Shown here piece after piece: positions 22,463-29,593 of a stretch of DNA of 64,000 nucleotides. Numbering within the stretch: the first letter of the stretch is position 1; every line of letters begins with the position of its first letter. The notes below the pieces were generated by a model. It saw nothing but the letters and a program-made list of their open reading frames with translations, was not told the DNA's origin and ran no database searches. Origin of the DNA: Paralithodes platypus (taxonomy: Eukaryota; Arthropoda; Malacostraca; Decapoda; Lithodidae); contig CM064551.1 in assembly GCA_032716605.1 (NCBI GenBank), positions 47,800,674-47,864,673 of the forward strand, given 5' to 3'. Both the position numbers and the translations under genes were made by a program.

Positions 22463-22648
22463 GTCCTTAGTCGGTCGTGGTTCGTCAACGTTGGTTCAGT
22501 CCGCATCCGAGGCTGTTCGTTCGTTTTTCTTTGCTTAGATATTTTTTTCCGGGTGGGGGTCGCAAGCCCACCGACCCAACCTCTTTAGTCGCCTCTTACG
22601 ACACGCAGAAGGCACGTGGGGCATATTCTATTCCCTAACCCCCAGGGG
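22463..22648 (-). promoter_or_regulatory. RTE-1 5' leader with conserved start and hairpin
   Basis: Read on the minus strand, the leader begins CCCCCTGGGGGTTAGGGAAT and contains GAATATGCCCCACG and GTCGTAAGAGGCGACTAAAG. The GTCG/CGAC arms can form a stem. The same start and hairpin (GTCGTACAAGGCGACTAATA) occur at the 5' end of RTE-2 (about 38868-38975). Conservation between otherwise diverged LINEs suggests an internal promoter or structured RNA role. Confidence 0.6.
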
Positions 22649-23713
22649 GACTGGTCTATAATTCCCTGGGTCATTTCTCTTTCCCTTCTTAAATATAGCT
22701 GTTATGTTCGCCTCTCTCCAGTCCATCGGGATTTGTCCTGTATTAAACGATACCTCAAATAACATTTTCTATGGCTCTACTAACATCTCCCCTCCTTCCT
22801 TTATGATTCTTGGGTGTATCCCATCCGGTCCCGGTGACTTACTTCTATTCATTTTTTCTATAGCCCTTCTTATTCTAGCATGGGAAAACTCTATTAGTTC
22901 TAGTGCCGGTGCCTGTTTGATGGGAATAGTAGGCACTGCATCCTCCGACTAAAATAGTTCGTGTTTATCGCTCACTCCCCCTCTGTAACTCTCTTTCTAT
23001 CTATCTATCTCTCTAATGCATCTATGTAACTCCCTTATACATTAACATAACTATGTCTTATTTGGACTTCTTGTAATCTTTGAATCATTTCTAATGCAAT
23101 GGAATTGAAAAAATATAATATCGGACATTTTCCGAATACTTATATAAAGTCCGACAACGTCAGAGACTGTCGGAACGATGACGGAAATGTCCGAAATACG
23201 GAAGTGCATGTCCGAGAGGCCGTAGCCAGTCCGACTAGCACGGGTTTCCGACTTCTAGAGGTCCGAGATGGCGAGGGTTTACTGTACTTTGCCCCAATAC
23301 TGTACTTGGAAAACTGTATTCAATATGGTAGATACTGTCAAGCAGGGTGCTTCCCAGGCTAGGAAAGAACATTTTAAATTTCCGAAACCATATTCCAAGC
23401 CCAAAAGCAGTGCAAAACCTCAACCTAGTGGGTCCAAACCCTTTCAGAGCCATAAGTCAGCACAGGGAAGCACTCAGCCCAAGTTTCAGCAGGGAAAACA
23501 ATCAGGTAAATGGCATAAGAATCAACCAAAACATATCTCAGGTCAGGGATCGATGTCTGCCAAAACTAGTCAGCCGTCTAACCCTACCCCACCACCATAA
23601 AAAAAACTAGTCATATCACAAACTCTCTCACTCCCGGGGCCTGTCGAGGGCGAGTTGGATCCGAGGGTAGTTACGCCGGACTAGCCCAGTCAAGTAACTG
23701 GGTCATTTCGGGC

Positions 23714-24587
23714 GTGTCATCAGGTTTGGCCCCGGCGGACTTGGGCAAGGACAGTGGTACGCAAGGGCATAACCTGGCAGTGGCTCCGGCGACCTCGTTT
23801 ACGTCGACCACTAGAAATCAATCTTGTATCTTTAGAGGTGGAGTCACTAGTCCAGGAAATGATCACCAAGCATATCATTGTCCCAGTCAATCCAACTTGC
23901 CCAGTTTACACGTCCAGACTTTTTCTCGTACCAAAGAGGGACAGTATTCAGATGAGACCAGTCGTAGACCTATCTTGTTTGAATCAACACATTCACAACA
24001 CATCGTTCAGGATGAATCACATCAGGCTAACACTTCCGCCGCAAGGTTGGATGTGCTCGTTAGACCTGACAGACGCCTATTGGCACGTCCCGGTAAACAA
24101 AAGGTTCCAAAAACTCCTCGCTTTGAGGATAGAGCATCAGACTTATGTCTTTCAGAGAATGCCATTCGGAATGCCATTCGGGTTGAACCTTGCACTGAGA
24201 ATATTCACAAAATTAGTCCGGCAGGCCCTCATGTCAATGTTAAATCAGGGGATCAAGGTGTTGTGGTACTTAGACGAACTGGCTAGTGGTGGCGGAGTCA
24301 AAGAGTCAGTGCAAAATCCATGTCACTCAAATTATAAACCATGTTCAATGGTTCAAGGTCAACTGGGCAAAGTCAAACCTTGTTCCCACACGGGTAATTC
24401 AGTGGATAGGGCTGGTCTGGGACACAGCATATCTTACTCTCAGTCAGAGTGTGGACAATCGCAACAGATTTCGAAAGAAATTGTTTTTGTTTCTCCACAG
24501 TCTGACTACCACGAGAAGGACATGGGAATCCCTGGTCGGGTCTCTCAATTGGATTCAATTAACTGTAAAGTTGGGCCGGTTGAAAGT
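23714..24587 (+). pseudogene. DIRS reverse transcriptase, copy 2 (frameshifted)
   Basis: The N-terminal part carries the LEVESLVQEMITKHIIVPVN segment that copy 1 lacks. It is followed by LFLVPKRDS, VVDLSCLN, SLDLTDAYWHV and a locally duplicated MPFGMPFGLNLA (a 12-bp tandem duplication near 24163-24186). The catalytic YLDDW box is broken: one extra base near 24272 turns it into YLDE and shifts the frame, which continues at 24286-24587 (FKVNW, IQWIGLVWDTA). The RTE-1 fragment at 24588 then cuts it off. It is not functional. Confidence 0.85.
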
Positions 24588-25123
24588 CTATCTATCTATT
24601 GCCTGACGCCGCAATCCCCGAAGGGGTGGCCACGAACGAACCGCCCCCATGCACCTCTGTCCACAGTCAGTCGACGCCCCTACTCCCAACCAGCACCGCC
24701 TTCATTCATATACTTCCTCACTCCACCCTTCCACCTCTCCTTCGGTGCACCTCTCCCTCTCTGTCCTTCCACCTCGCTCTCGTACACCCTCTTAGTCAAT
24801 CTCTCGCTTTCCATACGTTCCATATGGCCGAACCATCTCAAGTTGTTCCTTTTCACACTTTCCAGCACATCTACCTCCACACCACACCTCCTTCTTACTT
24901 CCTCATTCGTCTGTCTATCCCTCCATGTAACTCCGCACGCACTTCTCAAGTAACTCATTTCCACCGCTCTCACTCTTGGTCTAAGTCTCTTGTCGAACGT
25001 CCATGCTTCGCTTCCGTAAGTTAGTGTCGGGATTACCACACTGTCATGCAAGGACTTCTTCACTTCCATACTGACCACCCCATTTCTTGTTACTGCTTTC
25101 AACGTTCCTACAACCCTCTTCCC
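24588..25123 (-). mobile_element. RTE-1 3' fragment (536 bp)
   Basis: Minus-strand coding matches the RTE-1 C-terminus (VVGTLKAVTRN, TYGSEAWT, NNLRWFGHMERM), with the (TAGA)n tail at 24588-24599. Comparison with DIRS copies 1 and 3 shows that no target duplication flanks it. About 14 bp of DIRS sequence between GTTGAAAGT and TGGAAGGAAAC are missing, so insertion removed some target DNA. Confidence 0.87.
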
Positions 25124-25126
25124 TGG

Positions 25127-26033
25127 AAGGAAACAAACATTTCTCGCTGTTGCCGGCGGGAAAGTTGTGGCGAATTCCACCGTAAATTCACAACTTACTA
25201 TCAGTCTGGGCGAGGAGAGAAACACTGCACTCAATAATGCCCTCATCTACCGTATGGATAGACACGGATGCTTCAGGGACAATAGGCTAGGGTTATCAGT
25301 CAAACCTAGGCCATCAGGATCAAGGTCTTTGTTCCCAATCCGAGAGTTTACACATCAATGCGAAAGAGCTATTAGTCCCTTTATTTTTCCTTCAGGCTCA
25401 CGGCTCCACCTTGCGGGGGAAATCAGTAGCTTTTCGAATGGACAATTTGAATGCGGTAGCCTGCATTCAAAAGCAAGAGTCAACGAGGTCTCGGAAGTTG
25501 CTAGAGTTGTCGGAAGAGATTTTTGTTCTGGCGGAAGAGCTGAACATTAATCTTCATGCATCATACCACCCAGGCGTAGCGAACGTCTGGGCAGACGCCC
25601 TGTCAAGGCGACAGAGCACAAAAGCAGAATGGGCTATCAAGCAAAACATCTTCAACCAAATGATTGCATAGCCATACCGTCCACAAGTGGATCTATTCGC
25701 GTCCAAGGAAAACCACAGGCTTCCTTTCTACCTAACCCGCCGGGGGGTCCAGACGCATTGATGGAGGACTGGAACAGGTGGATTTCCATCTATCTTTTTC
25801 CGCCTCCAGACGCTTCACTCATGTGTGAAGTAGTTCACAAACTACGAGGTTACCGGGGCTTAGTCTCGATGATCGCGCCTCTATGGCCGGCTCAGGTGTG
25901 GTATCACCAGTTGAAAATGTGGTGCGAGAACCCGGTGTCACTCCCGATCTCGTACTTCCACTTGGAGACAATTGGCAACCTAAAGACCTCGCTGACTTTT
26001 GCCTTTTGGACATTCAGAATGCCAAATGGTTAA
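25127..26033 (+). pseudogene. DIRS RNase H and downstream region, copy 2 (broken)
   Basis: The frame after the RTE-1 fragment encodes WIDTDAS..IG (near 25255), then shifts. FRMDNLNAVACIQKQ and VWADALSRRQS (25411-25671) and the YLFPPPDASLM region (25629-26033) follow in different frames. A TAG stop interrupts the join at about 25669. The motifs align in order with residues 340-600 of the copy 1 polyprotein. Confidence 0.82.
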
Positions 26034-26928
26034 CCCCGTATGGGGAGAGTGTCACTAATAAATTTCTGAATCTGTATACTCTTTCTACCAGGCGTCCATA
26101 TCAATCGCATTGGAAGTCTTTTACGACCTGGATAGTAGAAACGGCGCAAACTGACGCATCAGTAGCTTTGGTATTCAAGTACAGTAGGGTCTCACATAAA
26201 ACGAGAAATTGGTAGATAAACGAGGGCGTTCTATGCGATTTCGTTTTATGTGAACACGGCATTTTGGTGGCCCAATATCATCAATGCTCACTGTAAGCGT
26301 AAGTTTCCGTCAGGAGCGTACGATATTTTGTACGTTTTGTACGATATTTCGGCGCTCTACAGTATATGAAAGCGTACGATATTTCGTACGTTTTGTACGA
26401 TATTTCGGCGCTCTATATGAAAACTCCTCGGATTTGCCCCACTTTGGCGGCGGACTCGTTTTATGTGATCACATTCGTTCTTATCGAAAATTAAATATTA
26501 ATATTTTAGGTCGCTCGTTTTAATCGACTCGTTTTATCTGAACACGTTTTATGCGGGACCCTACTGTATTTGGACTACTTATTTGAACAAAAATGCCTTT
26601 CTGTAATAACACTGAATAATAATTTGTCAGCTATCAGAATTCCCTTTTATGACTTAATAGGGCTATCTATAATGCAGGCAGAAGAGAAAGGGTTCATGAG
26701 GGCATGTTTCAAGCTTCACCCACCACCCCGTCAGCTCATGCCTACCTGGTCACTTGACAAAGCATTGTCTTTGCTTCATTCGCGCAAGTATAATCATGCG
26801 CCGGATTTCGACTCACTGTTAAAGAAGGCTGTGTTCCTTATGGCTTTGGCCACAGGTAACAGGGTGTCTGAGCTGGCAGCGATGAGCAACGAACCTAATT
26901 GCCTCAGGTTTGGGAGACGCAATTATAG
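25883..26928 (+). pseudogene. DIRS tyrosine recombinase, copy 2 (truncated, MITE-interrupted)
   Basis: Residues from NWQPKDLADF to ALVFKYS (to 26180) are followed by the TA MITE (26182-26566). Coding then resumes with YLFEQKCLSVITL and MALATGNRVSELAAMSN (catalytic R present) up to NCLRFGRRN at about 26928. The HxxR and Tyr half of the active site is missing because sequence switches there to a palindrome half unit. It is a dead copy. Confidence 0.87.
26182..26566 (+). mobile_element. TA-flanked MITE (CAGTAGGGTC family), copy 1
   Basis: The 385-bp element has inverted ends CAGTAGGGTCTCACATAAAA and (reverse complement of the right end) CAGTAGGGTCCCGCATAAAA. TA lies on each side (26180-26181 and 26567-26568). 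The interior contains repeated CGTACGATATTTCG motifs and CGTTTTATGTGATCACATTC. A 316-bp relative in the other orientation is at 40327-40642. It is a non-autonomous Tc1/mariner/pogo-type element. Confidence 0.93.
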
Positions 26929-27003
26929 GTTTGAGTCCCAGAGGGAAGAATGAAAACCTAATATTTAGTAGTGGCCCCGAAATCATTGACGATATTCCTA
27001 TTA
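26929..27003. repeat. Half palindrome unit at the broken end of DIRS copy 2
   Basis: TTATAGGTTTGAGTCCC through AACCTAATATTTAGTAGTGG to ATCATTGACGA is the reverse complement of the first part of the unit at 27785-27892. It starts exactly where the recombinase coding is lost. Confidence 0.85.
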
Positions 27004-27166
27004 AATAATAGCTCTCTTTCAAACACCCGCGGTCAGCCTGTTTGAGACACCCGCCGCAAGGGAAAGAGTACTAAACATCTTAAGTGCAACGCTAATTATC
27101 TTATGGAATCGTCTTTATGATTGGGTACTCACTACGAAAATTAAAATTAAATTAATAATTGTTATA
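27004..27166. other. Non-coding, with an 80-bp leader-like repeat
   Basis: Positions about 27065-27140 (TTAAGTGCAACGCTAATTAT, CTTATGGAATCGTC, ATTGGGTACTCACTACG) resemble 15105-15180 just upstream of gag in DIRS copy 2. This suggests a shared DIRS 5' non-coding segment. No gene lies here. Confidence 0.5.
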
Positions 27167-27170
27167 TTAA

Positions 27171-27650
27171 CCCTTCCTCCCCGGGTGTCAGTGTGAAAGG
27201 ACACCACGAAATAAGGGCAGGTGCCCGGGTGTCCTTTCAGGAGATAGTAAGCTTGAAAGCCTATTCAGCTTGGTCTAAACGCCGTGCGTCCGACGCATGT
27301 AAACAAAGCCGATCGTTGTGTCACCACACCTCCGAAAACAATAAGGAGAGGTCGGATCAATGTTATTGTTGTGACATCAGACGAAATTAGTGTGTGAAAA
27401 GCTCCCATATTGTCAACATCGCGGCAAAATTAGCTCCACTGAAATCGTCATCACAACTGAACCAGTTGACTTAGAGAGCTCTACTCAACGCCAGTCTACA
27501 GATTGGAAACCGCGCTATGTTTATAGATGCGTGGGAAATTTCTAGCAGTTAAATTAACAAAAATACGATAGCCTAGGCCTAGACGTTTTTCGGCCAGATC
27601 GCCCGGGTAGCCAACACTGTCCTTTGGAGGACCTGCCCGGGCCAGGAGGG
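27171..27650 (+). mobile_element. piggyBac-type MITE (subfamily C)
   Basis: The 480-bp element is flanked by TTAA (27167-27170 and 27651-27654). It starts CCCTTCCTCCCCGGGTGTCA and ends GGGCCAGGAGGG. It shares the GTCCGACGCATGTAAACAA and AGAGAGCTCTACTCAACGCC blocks with the other MITEs. Its subterminal motif (GGTGTCCTTTCA, once in each orientation) is distinct. Its right end matches the remnant ending at 6773. Confidence 0.9.
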
Positions 27651-27784
27651 TTAAGGCTTTCCAACTCGTGGATGTCTTTTGTGGATTCTGCCCGAGACGC
27701 TGAACCAAGCGACGCCATTCCTCCTTCAATGATATATCAAGACTAAACTCAAGACATCAACAAATGGGAAGGGGATGGAAGGGA

Positions 27785-27892
27785 GGGCCCTACATTGTCA
27801 ATGATTTCGGGGCCACTACTAAATATTAGGTTTTCATTCTTCCCTCCGGGACTCAAACCTATAATTTATTAGTGGCCCCTCCATCATTGACA
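27785..27892. repeat. Palindrome unit (full, second copy)
   Basis: GTCAATGATTTCGGGGCCAC through ACTAAATATTAGG and, from the other side, GTCAATGATGGAGGGGCCAC through TAATAAATTATAGG pair as arms. The flanking sequence AATATGCCTGATATCTCAAG to TGGAGGGG also matches 5440-5475 in reverse complement, so homology extends beyond the hairpin itself. Confidence 0.85.
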
Positions 27893-28587
27893 ATATGCCT
27901 GATATCTCAAGTCTGGAGGGGAACATTCGTGACAATATCTAAACCACTAACAAATTACCATAGGTAGAGAAAAAGAACCATATAAGAATCTTAACCCTCT
28001 CACATCCTTATGACGCAGAGGTTGCCAGATTAGCAATAAGAAATAGATTACTCTCACTCTTATAATTACCTCTCCAAAATTAGTTTTCTGCCCACAGCTA
28101 ACTCAAAGACAACTGCAGAGGTTGAAGTAACTAAACTAAAGGTTTATAAATACCCCGGACGGTAACAAAGGGTTTAACCCTCCAGCCCCGGGGGCTATAG
28201 CTCGCGACTGTGCTGTGGTACCGGGTGTTTTGACGATCTTTGGGCTATGTTAACTCCTCTGTAATTCAATGAATATGGCATGTAATGTCTAAAAAAGAAT
28301 AATGTTCCACAAACCTTCCTCTGTCGAATGGCGTTGAGTAGAGGTCTCTAGCCCCTCTGGTTGCATAATGGTGAGCGCGGGAAGACGAGTGCTTTTCGGC
28401 GGCAAATTCTTCCCGCGTTCGGACGCGTCGCCCCGGCCATGGCTACGACGCACCTAGCCGCTCGTCGCGCCAAATTATTTATCTCCCTTAGACGATTTTA
28501 GTGTTTGATATTGAGAATGTGATGTTTATTTGATATTTTTATAGTTATTTTGAGGCCAATTATATAAAGTATGTTTATTAGGGTATC

Positions 28588-29270
28588 ACTGTCACTGATA
28601 TTGCTAATTTTCACTCGATACCGTACATTTTATTAGTAATTGAGGTAGGTTATTGTTATATTAGGCACTGATTATTCGTTATTACAGGTTTATTATACTT
28701 TGGCCATCAAGTATTGTGTCTTGTGTCACTTTCACTTTGATAAATATGCTTTAGAGAGTGTCACTGTCACTGATAATGCTAATTTTCACTCGATACCGTA
28801 CATTTTATTAGTAATTGAGGTAGGTTATTGTTGTATTAGTCACTGATTATTCGTTATCACAGGTGTTTATTATACTTTGGCCATCAAATATTAGGTCTTG
28901 TGTCACTTTCACAAATATGCTTTAGAAAGTGTCACTGTCACTGATAATGCTAATTTTCGCTCGATACCGTACATTTTATTAGTAATTGAGGTAGGTTATT
29001 GTTGTATTAGGCACTGATTATTCGTTATCACAGGTGTTTATTATACTTTGGCCATCAAATATTAGGTCTTGTGTCACTTTCACTTTGACAAATATGCTTT
29101 AGAGAGTGTCACTGTCACTGATAATGCTCATTTTCACTCGATACCGTACATTTTATTAGTAATTGAGGTAGGTTATTGTTGTATTAGGCACTAATTATTC
29201 GTTATCACAGGTGTTTATTATACTTTGGCCATCAAATATTAGGTCTTGTGTCACTTTCACTTAGTTATAT
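28588..29270. repeat. Four tandem repeats of about 172 bp in the piggyBac
   Basis: Units start at about 28588, 28762, 28932 and 29106. Each contains TCGATACCGTACATTTTATT, GAGGTAGGTTATTGTTG, TACTTTGGCCATCAA and a GTGTCACTTTCAC junction. The units differ by few substitutions. GTGAAAGTGACAC motifs in the remnant at 5999-6370 appear to be a degenerate equivalent. Confidence 0.9.
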
Positions 29271-29593
29271 GATTTGTAAACGTTTTATATACAATTTATT
29301 GTGTCTTATTTCACTGATTTATATATTTCTATAGGTTCTAATCATATGAATGTCACTTGGTATATACATATGTGTCACTTTCACATATTATTATGGTGTA
29401 ATTGTATTAATTTTCTCATAATACATGACTTTTGTATAACAATAAATTGGTTTTCTTCCACTTTTTGCCTATATATATAGTGTACATATTGTCATTTTAT
29501 TTGGCAATTTCAGTATGATTATTAGAACTCCAGCTTGGAGTGGTAATCAAGTGCCACCTTGCACTCCACACACTCCATGGTTGACTTTTTACC

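Larger units (their letters stand above)
19448..22648 (-). mobile_element. Full-length RTE-type LINE (RTE-1) with intact ORF
   Basis: The about 3.2-kb element lies in LINE B. It is flanked by a direct repeat of about 15 bp, GACTGGTCTATAATT (19433-19447 and 22649-22663). Its 5' end (minus strand) starts with the palindrome CCCCCTGGGGG, followed by an untranslated leader of about 180 bp, one 1003-codon frame and a short (ATAG)n tail. Truncated relatives occur at 12784-13564, 24588-25123, 34486-37010 and 61227-61395. It is the only complete copy here and shows no frameshift. Confidence 0.93.
17998..22952 (-). mobile_element. CR1/Jockey-type LINE B, copy 1 (5'-truncated, split by RTE-1)
   Basis: Minus-strand coding runs from 22952 to 22664, is interrupted by RTE-1 (19448-22648) and continues from 19447 to 18038. 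The 3' tail is two copies of a CTGTAAGAAA-type unit. Copy 2 of the same LINE, with four tail units, lies at 39485-41504 on the plus strand. The element sits inside a 230-bp tandem unit of the Tigger-like element, between GTCTCATAAT and AGTTCGTG. A clear target duplication was not found. Confidence 0.88.
18038..22952 (-). pseudogene. LINE B reverse transcriptase, copy 1 (5'-truncated, interrupted)
   Basis: This is a non-LTR reverse transcriptase. RT blocks are SPGPDGIHP, NYRPVSLTSV, QFGFLPGRST, YCDFMKAFEKVPH, SGVPQGSVLGP and the catalytic YADD (in YLYADDTKLY). The C-terminal region contains RPHLEYANQVW, QRRASKLVPTL and the RRKRGDMIETFK segment common to CR1/L2/Jockey-group LINEs, then a Ser/Ala/Thr-rich tail ending DTQA. 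The endonuclease half is missing. Besides the RTE-1 insertion there is a frameshift in a T-run near 19352-19357 and a stop near 22770. The 429-codon open part starts at 19327. Confidence 0.88.
16919..23284 (+). mobile_element. Tigger/pogo-like non-autonomous element in DIRS gag
   Basis: The left end CAGTAAACCCTCGCTATCTC and the right end (reverse complement CAGTAAACCCTCGCCATCTC) form inverted repeats that extend further with GGAC-type matches. Both are flanked by TA (16917-16918 and 23285-23286). The CAGTARACCTCG-like start is typical of Tigger/pogo elements. No transposase was found. The interior carries a poly-T run (about 17060-17102), several tandem repeats of about 230 bp and a LINE-in-LINE insertion (17998-22952). 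Without the LINEs the element is about 1.4 kb. Confidence 0.88.
15170..23600 (+). pseudogene. DIRS gag-like protein, copy 2 (split by a 6.4-kb insertion)
   Basis: The coding pieces are about 15170-15713, 15731-16687, 16712-16918 and, after the Tigger-like insert, 23287-23600. They match copy 1 gag in order: GRSVWRHPE, SSVPDLVWP, PMPLLYGPDCSWV, PALPPASSARLF and RQDLRVYLVKK. The basic tail (KFPKPYSKPKSSAKP...) ends at a stop at 23598-23600. Frames shift near 15715 and stop at 16685, and the N-terminal cysteine-rich part seen in copy 3 is absent. The sequence before 15170 resembles a leader piece repeated at 27065-27140, so the gag start was lost by truncation or rearrangement. Confidence 0.8.
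14918..26928 (+). mobile_element. DIRS-like retrotransposon, copy 2 (multiply interrupted)
   Basis: The order leader, gag, RT, RNase H and tyrosine recombinase matches copy 1. Interruptions are a Tigger-like element in gag (16919-23284), an RTE-1 fragment between RT and RNase H (24588-25123) and a TA-flanked MITE in the recombinase (26182-26566). The copy stops abruptly inside the recombinase at about 26928, where half of a palindrome unit begins. Frameshifts and stops are present in every gene, so it is dead. The left boundary is approximate. Confidence 0.85.

Noticed and set aside
28588..29270. CRISPR-like regular repeat array
   Set aside because: There are no spacers; the units are contiguous 172-bp tandem repeats inside a eukaryotic transposon.
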